A DNA stretch of 64,000 nucleotides, taken from the NCBI GenBank assembly GCA_034928535.1, contig JAYFOV010000022.1, forward strand, positions 124,001 to 188,000, written 5' to 3'. How positions within the stretch are numbered: the stretch's first letter is position 1; every line of letters begins with the position of its first letter. Source of the DNA: CAXXOK01 sp001604115 (GTDB lineage Bacteria > Bacillota > Clostridia > Christensenellales > Aristaeellaceae). Under the pieces are notes generated by a model that worked only from the letters and a program-made list of their open reading frames with translations, was not told where the DNA came from and searched no databases. Made by a program: the position numbers and the translations under genes. Shown piece after piece: positions 34,240 through 43,327 of this stretch.

Positions 34240-34593
34240 CTAGCCTGCAAAATGTACTGTACCACTGTCATCTATGTGTGAAACAGTCCCGGCTGCTCGG
34301 CTGCAATGCGGAGCACATCGGCCTGCCCGATTCCCCCGGCGATGTTTGGCGCCGAATGATATAGCCAGGCGTTTGGCTGCTAAAGCCTGCCAACAGCGTG
34401 ACCGCTCCGATGCCGTTTCAAATCCATCTGCCACCCAACGGACGCCTGCGCAAATAAGCATTGGCGTGTCCCAGGCGCAAAAGGCCCGGTATTCAAAGCA
34501 CTGTATTCTGTTCAGATCCAGGCAATGTCCGCATCCTTGTGCTAAAGCGATTGTTTCAGGGAACCGGTCGCTTGAAGGGCCAAAGACTAACAA
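34240..34593 (-). CDS. Hypothetical protein (uncertain gene)
   Basis: A 117-codon frame starting with TTG after AAGAGGTGA. The first ~70 residues ('LVFGPSSDRFPETIALAQGCGHCLDLNRIQCFEYRAFCAWDTP') look protein-like with several Cys, while the rest is Arg/Cys-rich and less convincing. No relatives come to mind. It may be a short orphan, a decayed gene or no gene at all. Confidence 0.3.
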   Translation of the reverse strand: MLVFGPSSDRFPETIALAQGCGHCLDLNRIQCFEYRAFCAWDTPMLICAGVRWVADGFETASERSRCWQALAAKRLAISFGAKHRRGNRAGRCAPHCSRAAGTVSHIDDSGTVHFAG

Positions 34594-34622
34594 AGGGTCA
34601 CCTCTTGCGGGGTAGTAGACAG

Positions 34623-34680
34623 CCAGCCCCTTCGCGATTGCGAAGGGGCTGGTCTCTTCAGGGTGATGCTATGCCTGAAG
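34623..34680. terminator. Two adjacent inverted repeats after the catabolic operon
   Basis: A perfect 13-pair stem CCAGCCCCTTCGC / GCGAAGGGGCTGG with a GATT loop (34623-34652) and a second 7-pair hairpin CTTCAGG / CCTGAAG (34656-34680). They lie 70-130 bases beyond the end of the 11-gene operon and probably end or stabilise its transcript. Confidence 0.6.
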
Positions 34681-34750
34681 GGAAGGCGAATATTAACGCA
34701 TCAGATATGCAACCAACGCGCATCCATCCGCCGCGCACCATGGGGAAGGC

Positions 34751-36697
34751 TCAATATACATTGCCGTTTTCACGGTAGGTGCGCCATACATTTTCAAAGA
34801 AGTCATCATCCTCTGGGATAGGCCGCGTGTTGCGCCAGACAAACGTTACGCCACCTGTGGTATAGGTCGCTTCCTGTACCCATTGGCCACGACTGCCATC
34901 ATCCAGTGTAAAAGAAAACGTATCCGGCAGTTGCGCGTAAGGCTTGCTGCCCTTGGCATCGGTGTACAGAGCGCTGCCACGGCTCTTGCCACCGCGGGCG
35001 ACATAATCCGCCATGGCGGATAAATAGGTCGTCTGCGCCAGCAGCACATCCCGGAAACGCAACGCTATGCGCAGTGACCCCGGTTTGCTGATGCGGATCT
35101 TCTGCCAGAAGCCATCCAGCATGGCTCGCGTAACCGCCAAGCCCTCTTCAATGCCCTGTACGTCCCGGATCGCGCTGCCAATGCGGCTCATACGTGCGGC
35201 TGCCTCATCCCAAAGGATTTGCGCATTGTCCTGATCTCCCAGCAGCCCTTGTGTCATTTCCAAAAAAGCCTGTACATCCGCCAGCACAGCACCGCCAAAA
35301 GGTTCTGGTACTGGCGGCGGGGCATCCTTACAGGTCGCCGCGATCCACTGCGCTGCACGCGTGCTGCCCACCTGTCCTGCATTCAGGGCGCTGCCGCCCG
35401 GCCGATACACGCCGTGGCTTGCGCTCACCTCGCCCACCGCAAAGAAGCCCGCCACATTGGTCTGCCACCAGCTATCAATGGACAATCCCCCATTGTTGTG
35501 CTGCGCGCAAAGGGCGATTTCCAATGGCTGGGTACGCAGATCGACCCCTTTATCCAGATAGAAATCCACGGCCGGTTGATTCATGTGTGCAAGCCGCTCA
35601 ATGGGTGTGCCAAAGCAAGCACCGGCATTGGCCAAATAAGCATGAGCCTCACTGGAAAGGGATGCAAAGTCAATGGGCTCGCTCTTGGGGTTGCTGCGGT
35701 AATCCAAATAGACCCTGCGCCCCTTAGTGCTCTCCATGTAGACCAAAACATCGATAATGGAGGATCCATCGGCAATCTTGCGCACATCAAACGGCCATTG
35801 GTAGCCTTTGAGGAACAGCTTGGTAAGCATATCCCCGCGATCGGCGAAGAAATCGAGCAAAAATTCCCGCTCGTCTCCCCCATCCGCATCGGTAGAAAAC
35901 ACCCTGGGCAATACCTGCATATAAGTGCCCGAAACATTCCAGCGCGGGCGCAGGGAAGCAAGCCCATACTGCCATTCCGTCAAATTTTTACCCATGACGC
36001 CCGCTTCCAATGCCAAGCCGCTGGCGCCGTAGTGCCCATTGGGATAGACACTGTTGGCATACATGCCCGCAGGCCCTCCCGTGGCATAGACAACGTTTTG
36101 GCAGCAGAACAGCACAAACGCATCCCAGGTGTCACGTGCTTTTTTCAAATCAAGGCACAGCAGCCCGTGAACGCGCTTGCCATCCCCCAGCACCTTGACC
36201 ACCTGCATGGCGTCAAACACCTTGATGCCTTTGGCTTCCACCGCTGCCTGCAGGCACTCTGTCATTTTCTTGGAAGTATAGGGGCCTACGCTGGTTGCGC
36301 GCCTGCGTGGATCATGATCCGTTTTGTAGCCGATGTACTCCCCATAACGGTTTCGGGGAAACGGAACGCCCAGCTCCACCAGTTTGAGAAAGCTTTGCGC
36401 CGAGAGCGCCGCCTCGCACAACGCGTGGTCACCATCCACACATTGCCCGGCATAAAGCGTTTGTGCCATCTCGCGCACGCTGTCCGCATCGCCGCCGGAA
36501 AGGGTGAGCTTATAATAGGTCTGCTTATCGCTGCCGGTGTTGCGGGAAGTACCGGCCAGCACATACTCCGTGACCATTGCGATATCACGGTGTCCATTGG
36601 CAAAGAGCCGGTCGGCCGCATTATAGCCCGCTGCACCCGTACCCACGACCACCGTTGCCAGCGAGTAGACGGGCAGCGTGAATGCCCCAAGCGTCAT
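34751..36697 (-). CDS. FAD-dependent fumarate-reductase/succinate-dehydrogenase-like flavoprotein
   Basis: A 648-residue flavoprotein: FAD site 'TVVVGTGAAGYNAADRLFANG' near the N-terminus, and 'FFAVGEVSASHGVYRPGGSALNAGQVGSTRAAQ' for the second FAD segment. A C-terminal helical region resembles that of fumarate reductase, aspartate oxidase and APS reductase. Start at 'MTLGAFTLP' has AAGGAG at six bases; a GTG and an ATG upstream are weaker alternatives. No heme or iron-sulfur partner subunit is adjacent, so electrons may come from the other flavoenzyme of the operon. It is the last gene of the LacI-controlled operon; substrate unknown. Confidence 0.75.
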   Translation of the reverse strand: MTLGAFTLPVYSLATVVVGTGAAGYNAADRLFANGHRDIAMVTEYVLAGTSRNTGSDKQTYYKLTLSGGDADSVREMAQTLYAGQCVDGDHALCEAALSAQSFLKLVELGVPFPRNRYGEYIGYKTDHDPRRRATSVGPYTSKKMTECLQAAVEAKGIKVFDAMQVVKVLGDGKRVHGLLCLDLKKARDTWDAFVLFCCQNVVYATGGPAGMYANSVYPNGHYGASGLALEAGVMGKNLTEWQYGLASLRPRWNVSGTYMQVLPRVFSTDADGGDEREFLLDFFADRGDMLTKLFLKGYQWPFDVRKIADGSSIIDVLVYMESTKGRRVYLDYRSNPKSEPIDFASLSSEAHAYLANAGACFGTPIERLAHMNQPAVDFYLDKGVDLRTQPLEIALCAQHNNGGLSIDSWWQTNVAGFFAVGEVSASHGVYRPGGSALNAGQVGSTRAAQWIAATCKDAPPPVPEPFGGAVLADVQAFLEMTQGLLGDQDNAQILWDEAAARMSRIGSAIRDVQGIEEGLAVTRAMLDGFWQKIRISKPGSLRIALRFRDVLLAQTTYLSAMADYVARGGKSRGSALYTDAKGSKPYAQLPDTFSFTLDDGSRGQWVQEATYTTGGVTFVWRNTRPIPEDDDFFENVWRTYRENGNVY

Positions 36698-36724
36698 GCT
36701 GCTCTCCTTCATCGCCCTCACCCC

Positions 36725-37495
36725 TTACAGCCTTTTGATGTGAAAACCACCGTCCACATCGATGAAGCTCCCGGTCGTATACAGGAATTGATCGCTAGCC
36801 AGCGTGGCCACCGCATTGGCTACATCCTCCGGGGTGCCCCAACGCGCAATGGGGAATGTGCCCGCCTGAATCAGCGCATTATATTTTTCCTTCACGCCGC
36901 TGGTCATGTCCGTGGCAATCACACCCGGCCTCACTTCATTGACCGTGATGCCTTCCGCTGCCAACCGATCGGCAAACAGGGTGGTCAGCATGGACATGCC
37001 AGCCTTGGACACACAATATTCGCCACGGTTGGTGGAGGATACCGCTGCCGAGCAGGAGCTCACATTCACGATAGCGCCGCGTCTGCCGCATTCCGGTTGC
37101 TGCGTAATCATCTGCCGCGCCACCAGCTGCGTTAAAAACATGGTTCCCTTGGCATTAACGCCCAGTACAAAATCCCAGCTATCTTCCGTCATATCCAGCA
37201 AATCGTTGCGTACTTTGGGGCCGACGCCGGCATTGTTCACCAGCACGTGAATCGCGCCAAAGGTCTGCACGGTTTCCTGTACCAGGCGGACACGATCCTC
37301 TGAGCAGCCGATATTCCCTTGCACATAGTGCACCGTTGCACCCAAGGCTTCGATTTCCTCGAGGTTTTTCCGGTGCGCCTCTCTATCCTGCGTTGCAAGG
37401 ACGGCAATATTATACCCATCCTTAGCCAAACGCTTGGCTATGGCCAGACCGATGCCACGGCTGCCACCCGTGACGATTGCTGCCTTCTTCACCAA
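36725..37495 (-). CDS. Short-chain dehydrogenase/reductase
   Basis: A 256-residue classical SDR: cofactor motif 'VTGGSRGIGLAIA', 'NNAGVG', catalytic Ser in 'IVNVSSCSAAV' and Tyr-x-x-x-Lys in 'EYCVSKAG'. The C-terminus 'GSFIDVDGGFHIKRL' is usual for FabG/KduD-like enzymes. The start is TTG at 37495 or GTG at 37492; AGGAGG fits both. In an operon with an IlvD/Edd dehydratase, a KduD-like ketodeoxyacid dehydrogenase role is attractive but unproven. Confidence 0.85.
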   Translation of the reverse strand: MVKKAAIVTGGSRGIGLAIAKRLAKDGYNIAVLATQDREAHRKNLEEIEALGATVHYVQGNIGCSEDRVRLVQETVQTFGAIHVLVNNAGVGPKVRNDLLDMTEDSWDFVLGVNAKGTMFLTQLVARQMITQQPECGRRGAIVNVSSCSAAVSSTNRGEYCVSKAGMSMLTTLFADRLAAEGITVNEVRPGVIATDMTSGVKEKYNALIQAGTFPIARWGTPEDVANAVATLASDQFLYTTGSFIDVDGGFHIKRL

Positions 37496-37508
37496 AAAAT
37501 CCTCCTCG

Positions 37509-38540
37509 TTATGGCTTTACAACCACTTTTACGGTATTTTGCGTTCGGTCGGAAGCCGTTTCCAACGCCAGCTGCAAATCATCCAGCGCAAAGGTATGCG
37601 TTACCAACTGCTCCAAGCCGATTTCCGTAGCCATCTGCAGCGCAATGGGAAAATCCCAGCAATACCCTTGTGAGCCTTGGATGCGTATTTCATTGTTCAC
37701 GATGCGCATTACCGGAATGGTGATCTCTTTTTGCTCAAAGATGCCTACAACCGTTGCCAGACCCTTTTTTCGGATCAGTGACATTGCCGCCACAAAGGTT
37801 TCCTCGCGACCCACGCATTCAAAGGCTTTGTCCACGCCCTTGCCATGCGTCAAAGCACGCACGACCGTTTCCAAATCTTCCTCCCGGCCGTTGACGGTGC
37901 GGGTTGCGCCCAGTTTCGCGGCCATCTCAAGTCTGAAAGCCGCATGATCCGTCACGATCACCTGTGCCGCGCCGCTTCGTTTGCACAGCGCAGCCACCAG
38001 AAGCCCAATTGCGCCCGCGCCGATCACCAGCACCGTTTCCCCCATGCGCACATCCGCGCGGCGCACAGCATGCACCGCCACCGCCAAAGGTTCTACCAGC
38101 GCGCCGGCTTCATAGCTGAGCTGCTCCGGCAAAGGAAATACACTGGCCGCCTTCACGGTGATATAGTCCGCCATGGCGCCATCCCCTCGGCGGTAGATAA
38201 ACGAAAGTTGGTCACAGCTGCCATATTCACCATGGCGGCAGGCATCACATACACCGCAAGCCTCGCAGGGTTCCGCGGTTACGCGCTGGCCAATGGCCAG
38301 GCCGGTTACATCCTTGCCCATAGCCGTTATGTCTCCGGCAAATTCATGCCCCACTGTCGCCGGCAACGGCACGCTGGGGTGTTTGGCTTTGAAAATGTGC
38401 AAATCACTTCCGCACAGGGCACTGGCCTTGATGCGGATGACCACTTCGTCCGCCTTGGGGGCAGGCACGTCGCGGGTCAAAAAATCTGTCGTTGCCTCGG
38501 CTACCACACGGCCGACGCGGCTGGTCAGTTTTTCATTCAT
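37509..38540 (-). CDS. Zinc-dependent alcohol/polyol dehydrogenase (MDR family)
   Basis: A 343-residue medium-chain dehydrogenase: catalytic zinc site 'ALCGSDLHIFK' and 'GHEFAGDI', structural zinc Cys cluster 'CEACGVCDACRHGEYGSC', and NAD site 'VLVIGAGAIGLLVAALCK'. It resembles sorbitol/threonine dehydrogenase relatives. The ATG overlaps the OYE-family stop by four bases, so the two are translationally coupled; the upstream part of the longer frame lies inside that gene and is rejected. Confidence 0.87.
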   Translation of the reverse strand: MNEKLTSRVGRVVAEATTDFLTRDVPAPKADEVVIRIKASALCGSDLHIFKAKHPSVPLPATVGHEFAGDITAMGKDVTGLAIGQRVTAEPCEACGVCDACRHGEYGSCDQLSFIYRRGDGAMADYITVKAASVFPLPEQLSYEAGALVEPLAVAVHAVRRADVRMGETVLVIGAGAIGLLVAALCKRSGAAQVIVTDHAAFRLEMAAKLGATRTVNGREEDLETVVRALTHGKGVDKAFECVGREETFVAAMSLIRKKGLATVVGIFEQKEITIPVMRIVNNEIRIQGSQGYCWDFPIALQMATEIGLEQLVTHTFALDDLQLALETASDRTQNTVKVVVKP

Positions 38541-39907
38541 GCATGCTCCCTCGCTTCGGCTTCCTCCCGGTATTGCTTGTACAGCGGGGCATAAACCTTT
38601 GCATCGCGCACAACGCAGCCGGTACGGCCGTGGTCGCGCATGATCTGTGTGCATTTGGAGCATGCGGTGCAGCACTTCTTGGGATCCATCGTGCCGGTCA
38701 TGACCACATCGCGCGGCGCATCAGGGTAAGCGAAGCTGGAACGCCCCAACCCGACAAAGCTGCAGCTGCCGCTGGTCAGGTTCGCCGCGCCCGCATAAGG
38801 CAGGTATTGCCGGAGCCACGTATACCCATTGCCCACGACTGGCACATCTTTGACTTCGTTTTGGATCAAACGTGTAAAGGAGAACAGGCGCGCCACGCTC
38901 TCCAGCGGGTGCTCATCCGGCACGGGGATGCCGGAGCTGCTCGTGTCAAAGGGACGCGTGACCTGCGGATAGATAAAGTAAGGATTGCCAGCGGAATTGC
39001 TGAGCAGGTTCACACCCAGGTCGCGCATCATGCGCACCAACGCCATCGGCTCGGTAGGGTCAAATTTCCAAAAATCTTCTTTATCCTCACCAAAACCATA
39101 AGGATAGGGATGTGCATCAAACACATTGAAGCGGCTGGCAATAATGAAATCCTCGCCCACCTCTGCACGCACAGCCTGAATGGTTTCCCGCAAAAAGCGG
39201 GAGCGGTTTTCAAAGCTGCCGCCATACTTGCCTTCACGGGTATGGCTGGCCAGCAGCTCGCTGAGCAAATAACGGTGGCAGCTCTTCAGGTCTACCCCGT
39301 CAAAGCCTGCCTCCTTGGCCATTTTGGCGGATTGCACATACTTGCCGATCAAATCATCCAAATAGGCATCGGTCACGACCGGCGCATCCGGCGCCAAGCC
39401 GGAACGTGCATCCAAAATGGGGTCATGCTGCGGCACGATGGGGCTGGGCTTGTGTCCGTGCGGGCGGGAATAGCGGCCGGAATGGGTCAGTTGCAGCACA
39501 TTCACCGGACGGTGCGCCGCACCGTTCATCTTGGCGGCTTCGGCATTGGCCTTTTGTACCAGCGCAGCAAACTGACCCAGGTTGTCCCTGGTCATCATCA
39601 TTTGCAGCTCGTTGGCGCGGCCTTCCTCCACCACAGCACAGGCTTCCCACCAGAGCAAACCGGCGCCGCCGCCCGCAAAACGCATATAGCGGCGCTCCAC
39701 CAGCTCGCTGGGTGAACCATCCAGGTTGGAGTCGCAGCCCTCCATAGGCAAAACGGCCATAGCGTTGGGCGCGGTATAGCTGCCCACTTTTACCGGTTGC
39801 AGCAGCGGCGCGATATCTTCTGACAAGGTAATATCCACACCAAGTTCATCGATCTTCACGCACAGTTCCTTCAAAGAGTTATAATGAAATTTCTCATGGG
39901 ATGCCAT
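38537..39907 (-). CDS. Old Yellow Enzyme-family NADH:flavin oxidoreductase with Fe-S motif
   Basis: A 456-residue FMN TIM-barrel protein. 'LQLTHSGRYSRP' is the OYE FMN/substrate His region, 'GFDGVDLKSCHRYLLSELLASHTREGKYGGSFENRSRF' the family signature, and 'CCTACSKCTQIM..C' near the C-terminus the cysteine set that binds 4Fe-4S in the 2,4-dienoyl-CoA reductase/BaiCD group. The second, FAD/NAD-binding half of those enzymes is absent, so it needs a separate electron donor. Start at 'MASHEKFH' has GGGAGGG at six bases. Enzymes of this group reduce activated C=C bonds. Confidence 0.85.
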   Translation of the reverse strand: MASHEKFHYNSLKELCVKIDELGVDITLSEDIAPLLQPVKVGSYTAPNAMAVLPMEGCDSNLDGSPSELVERRYMRFAGGGAGLLWWEACAVVEEGRANELQMMMTRDNLGQFAALVQKANAEAAKMNGAAHRPVNVLQLTHSGRYSRPHGHKPSPIVPQHDPILDARSGLAPDAPVVTDAYLDDLIGKYVQSAKMAKEAGFDGVDLKSCHRYLLSELLASHTREGKYGGSFENRSRFLRETIQAVRAEVGEDFIIASRFNVFDAHPYPYGFGEDKEDFWKFDPTEPMALVRMMRDLGVNLLSNSAGNPYFIYPQVTRPFDTSSSGIPVPDEHPLESVARLFSFTRLIQNEVKDVPVVGNGYTWLRQYLPYAGAANLTSGSCSFVGLGRSSFAYPDAPRDVVMTGTMDPKKCCTACSKCTQIMRDHGRTGCVVRDAKVYAPLYKQYREEAEAREHA

Positions 39908-39926
39908 CTGGAACCCTCCCATTATT

Positions 39927-40931
39927 TTATCTTGTCGATTTTCGTATGATCAGATCCGTTTTCAGAATATCCACCTGTGGCTCTGCGAGCTTGCCTGTTT
40001 TCTCCTTGTGCTGGATCTGCCGGATGAGTTTGTTGGCGGCCAGCGCGCCGATCTCATACAGCGGCTGTGCCACGGTGGAAAGCGGCGGCTCGATCTGCGC
40101 GCTGGTTTCCACATTATCAATACCCATGACGGACACATCCCCCGGGATGGAAAGCCCGGCGTCATGCAAAGCACGCATCACCACAAACGCTTTGGGGTCG
40201 CTGCTGGCCAGCACCGCATCAATCGCTGTACCGCGCTTGATCAGGTTACGCATCAGGTAATAGAAGCTGCCTGTTCCGTTGGTTTCGTGTATCACCAGTT
40301 CCTCATCGTAGGGGATGCCCGATGTTTCCAACGCGCGCAGGTATCCCTTGTAACGGTCCATATACAAAGGAATCTCTTCGCGCCCCATGGCAAAGGCAAT
40401 GCGCCTGTGCCCGGCACGGATCAGGTATAGCGTCGCGTCAAACGCCGCGCCCTCGTTGTCAATGCCTACCGCATCAATCGTATCATCATAGATACGGCTG
40501 GTGAGCACTACGGGAAAGCCCTCCTGCCACAGCTTACGAATGTGATCGCTGCCCGGCAGCATGCTAGCCACAATGAAACCATCAATAAACCGTGTGCGAA
40601 GGCGCGTGATATAACGCTTCTCTTCCTCCACATCCTCATCGGTGTTGCATAGGATCACTGTATAGCCCGCCTTGCGCGCGGTATCCTCTACCCCGCGCGC
40701 AATGGTGGGGAAAATCAGGTTCTGGATGCTTGGCACCATCAGCGCGATCGTTTTGCTGTGCCCAAGTTTTAAGCTTTTGGCCAGCTCATTGGGTCGGTAA
40801 TCCAGCAAACGCACGGCATCCATCACGCGGATGCGCGTGTTTTCATTGACCACGGGCTTGTTGGAAAGCACCCGTGACACCGTGCTGGGCGATACGCCCG
40901 CGTGTTCGGCTACATCCTTCAAACTCACCAT
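39927..40931 (-). CDS. LacI-family transcriptional regulator
   Basis: A 334-residue LacI/PurR-type repressor: helix-turn-helix 'SLKDVAEHAGVSPSTVSRVLSNKPVVNENTRIRV', hinge helix 'YRPNELAKSLKLGHS', and a periplasmic-binding-like sensor ('IALMVPSIQNLIFPTIARGVEDTARKAGYTVILCNTDED'). It lies inside the operon. Palindromes near TTGCAATCGATTGCAA, with the central CpG usual for LacI-family operators, occur at the three promoters between 47.2 and 50.2 kb and are its likely targets. Confidence 0.92.
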   Translation of the reverse strand: MVSLKDVAEHAGVSPSTVSRVLSNKPVVNENTRIRVMDAVRLLDYRPNELAKSLKLGHSKTIALMVPSIQNLIFPTIARGVEDTARKAGYTVILCNTDEDVEEEKRYITRLRTRFIDGFIVASMLPGSDHIRKLWQEGFPVVLTSRIYDDTIDAVGIDNEGAAFDATLYLIRAGHRRIAFAMGREEIPLYMDRYKGYLRALETSGIPYDEELVIHETNGTGSFYYLMRNLIKRGTAIDAVLASSDPKAFVVMRALHDAGLSIPGDVSVMGIDNVETSAQIEPPLSTVAQPLYEIGALAANKLIRQIQHKEKTGKLAEPQVDILKTDLIIRKSTR

Positions 40932-40954
40932 GTTACCGACCCCCTCTGTTTACA

Positions 40955-42610
40955 TCAATCCCAGTATACTGTGGCACCGCGATGTGCGCTGGTCGTGCTG
41001 CGGCGGTACAGCCTGAGCCACCCCGTCGCCGGTTTTTCGATCCGTTTCCAGCCTTCACGGCGGCGGGCGAACTCGGCGTCATCCACATGCACGGTCAGGC
41101 TGCGCCCTTCAATATCAATACGGATAATGTCGCCATCCTGAATAAAAGCGATGTTACCGCCATCATACGCCTCCGGGCTCACATGACCAATGGCAAGGCC
41201 GCCCGTCGCGCCGGAAAAACGCCCGTCGCTCACCAGGGCGATCTTGGTGCCCAAACCTTTGCCCAGCACCGCAGCCATGAAGGTTTCCATGTGCGGCATG
41301 CCCGGCGAACCCTTGGGCCCCTCATAGCGAATCACGACCACATCACCGGCGTGAATTTCGTCTTTCAGGATAGCATGCCATGCATCATCCTGCGAATCAT
41401 ACACGCGTGCGGGACCTTCAAACAGCCATGCTTCTTTTTCCACCGCGCTGAACTTGACAATCGCGCTATCCGCAGCGATGTTACCGTGCAACACCGCCAA
41501 CCCACCTTGCTCATGGATCGGCTCTGTGGTCGGGTGGATCACATCAGGGTTGTGGTTTTCACTCCGTGCAGCCATATCGCCGATGGTGCCGAACATGCCC
41601 TTGGCATCGGCATGGATTTTCCCGGCCTTAGCCAGCTCTTTGACCACCGCGCCCAAGCCGCCCGCCTTGGCAAAATCCGCCATGGTGTAGGTAGGATGGC
41701 TGGGGTAAATGGTGCTGATGACCGGAACTTCCCGGCTGATGGCGTCAAAGGTTTCCGGTGTGATATCAAAACCGCCCTGGCGTGCGATTGCCGGGATGTG
41801 CAGCAGGCTGTTGGTGGAACCGCCCGTCGCCATCATATAGCGCACAACGTTTTCAAAGTTTTGTTGCGTCAGGAAATCCAGCGGGCGTTTGCCTTCCCGC
41901 ACTGCCTGCACAATGGTTTGCGCAGCTTGCATGGCCAAAGCATGCCACTCGGGCGTTTGGCTGCGCACGCTGGCATTGCCGTGGGGAGAGAAGCCCAACA
42001 CTTCGGCTGTAGCGCACATGGTGTTGGCCGTACCCATGAACGGGCAAGCGCCCGGCGTGGGACACGCGTTGCGCACAACATCTTTATACCTGTCGCGGGT
42101 AATATCCCCGGCGATGTAAGCGGCATAGGCCTGCTTGGTGTGCGTGAGGGTCAGCATTTGACCATTCAGCTCACCGGGCGCCATGAACCCGCCGGTGAAC
42201 ATGACCGTGGGGATGTTCACGCGCAAGGCGCCCATCAGCATGCCGGGCACCACCTTATCACAGGTGGCCATGATTACCATGCCTTCCAGCATGTTCAGCT
42301 CCGCAACCGTTTCCACCTCCGTGGAAACGAGGTCGCGTGCGGGCAGGGTGTAGCGGTCGCCGGGCGTGTTGGAACAAATGCCATCGCAAATGCCCGTGAT
42401 GGGCAGTTCCAGAGCCAGCGCGCCAGCCGCGTAGATGGCCTGCTTCATTTCCGCCACAACATCTTTGAGGGGGAAATGCCCTGGGTTCATCTCATTCCAG
42501 GAATTAACCAGACCGATAACCGGGCGTTTTGCGTCTTCTTCATTGATGCCCATGGCATACAGCAGTGCGTTGCGGTGATCCAAAGACTCCTCATTCCACT
42601 GACGGATCAT
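40955..42610 (-). CDS. IlvD/Edd-family dehydratase (sugar-acid or dihydroxy-acid)
   Basis: A 551-residue Fe-S dehydratase. Conserved cysteines are in 'TGICDGICSN', 'VIMATCDKVVPGMLMGA' and 'TPGACPFMGTANTM', which in this family ligate the iron-sulfur cluster; the C-terminal domain includes 'LVSDGRFSGATGGLAIGHVSPEA'. Start at the second ATG (42610); the first is only two bases from the AGGA. ilvD in biosynthesis sits with ilv or leu genes, none of which are here; position in a catabolic operon points to a sugar-acid dehydratase producing a 2-keto-3-deoxy acid. Confidence 0.85.
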   Translation of the reverse strand: MIRQWNEESLDHRNALLYAMGINEEDAKRPVIGLVNSWNEMNPGHFPLKDVVAEMKQAIYAAGALALELPITGICDGICSNTPGDRYTLPARDLVSTEVETVAELNMLEGMVIMATCDKVVPGMLMGALRVNIPTVMFTGGFMAPGELNGQMLTLTHTKQAYAAYIAGDITRDRYKDVVRNACPTPGACPFMGTANTMCATAEVLGFSPHGNASVRSQTPEWHALAMQAAQTIVQAVREGKRPLDFLTQQNFENVVRYMMATGGSTNSLLHIPAIARQGGFDITPETFDAISREVPVISTIYPSHPTYTMADFAKAGGLGAVVKELAKAGKIHADAKGMFGTIGDMAARSENHNPDVIHPTTEPIHEQGGLAVLHGNIAADSAIVKFSAVEKEAWLFEGPARVYDSQDDAWHAILKDEIHAGDVVVIRYEGPKGSPGMPHMETFMAAVLGKGLGTKIALVSDGRFSGATGGLAIGHVSPEAYDGGNIAFIQDGDIIRIDIEGRSLTVHVDDAEFARRREGWKRIEKPATGWLRLYRRSTTSAHRGATVYWD

Positions 42611-42624
42611 ATGCATATTCCTCT

Positions 42625-43326
42625 CTAGGCGCCCAGATAGGCCTTTTTGACCACATCGGAGCACAGCAGCTCTTTTCCTGTACCGCAAACTGTGATGATC
42701 CCGTTTTCCAGCACGCACGCCTTGTCGCAAATGGATAGCGCCTTGCGCGCGTTTTGCTCCACCAGGAAGATGGTGATGCCGCTATCGCGGATTTCCTGAA
42801 TGAGCTCAAAAATCTGGTTCACGATAATCGGCGCAAGCCCCAGGCTCGGTTCGTCCAGCAGCATGATTTTGGGATGTGACATGAGCCCCCGCGCAATGGC
42901 CAACATTTGCTGTTCCCCGCCCGAGAGTGTGCCTGCGAACTGATCCTTGCGCTCCCGCAGGATAGGAAAGCGCTTGTATTGTTCCTCCAGATCATGGTGC
43001 ATGTCGTGCTTGTACAGGTAGCCGCCCACCAGCAGGTTATCCTGGATGGTCAGCCCAGAGAAAGTACGGCGGCCTTCCGGCACATGCACAATGCCTTGCT
43101 TGACGATCTGGTGTGGCTTGCCGGGCAGTTTTGCGCCCAAAAACTCCACCTGTCCGCTGGTGGGTTTGACCAGCCCGCTGATGGAACGCAGCAGTGATGT
43201 TTTGCCGGCGCCATTGGAGCCGATGATGCTGTAAATTTCGCCTTCATCCGCTTCAATGCTCACATTTTTGAGCGCCCGCACATGGCCGTAGCTCACGCTT
43301 AGATCCTTGACTTCCAGCATGGCCAT
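42625..43326 (-). CDS. livF: HAAT-type ABC transporter ATPase, LivF-like
   Basis: A 233-residue ATPase: Walker A 'GSNGAGKTSLLRSISG', signature 'LSGGEQQMLAIARGL', Walker B 'IMLLDEPSLGLAP', and the LivF-typical 'VHVPEGRRTFSGLTIQDNL' and 'FLVEQNARKALSICD'. Start 'MAMLEVKDL' follows GGGGG; the longer frame extends into livG. Gene symbol indicates family only; the substrate may not be an amino acid. Confidence 0.9.
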   Translation of the reverse strand: MAMLEVKDLSVSYGHVRALKNVSIEADEGEIYSIIGSNGAGKTSLLRSISGLVKPTSGQVEFLGAKLPGKPHQIVKQGIVHVPEGRRTFSGLTIQDNLLVGGYLYKHDMHHDLEEQYKRFPILRERKDQFAGTLSGGEQQMLAIARGLMSHPKIMLLDEPSLGLAPIIVNQIFELIQEIRDSGITIFLVEQNARKALSICDKACVLENGIITVCGTGKELLCSDVVKKAYLGA

Positions 43327-43327
43327 A

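Noticed and set aside
35219..37135. A 638-codon open frame on the plus strand
   Set aside because: It is the antisense shadow of the FAD flavoprotein and SDR genes, with no ribosome binding site and His/Arg/Gln-rich nonsense composition.
40955..42610. Reading the dehydratase as biosynthetic IlvD of valine/isoleucine synthesis
   Set aside because: No ilv or leu genes are adjacent, and the gene sits in a LacI-controlled catabolic operon with aldolase-like and dehydrogenase genes.
40874..42628. A 584-codon open frame on the plus strand
   Set aside because: Antisense shadow of the IlvD/Edd gene, which has clear catalytic motifs on the minus strand.
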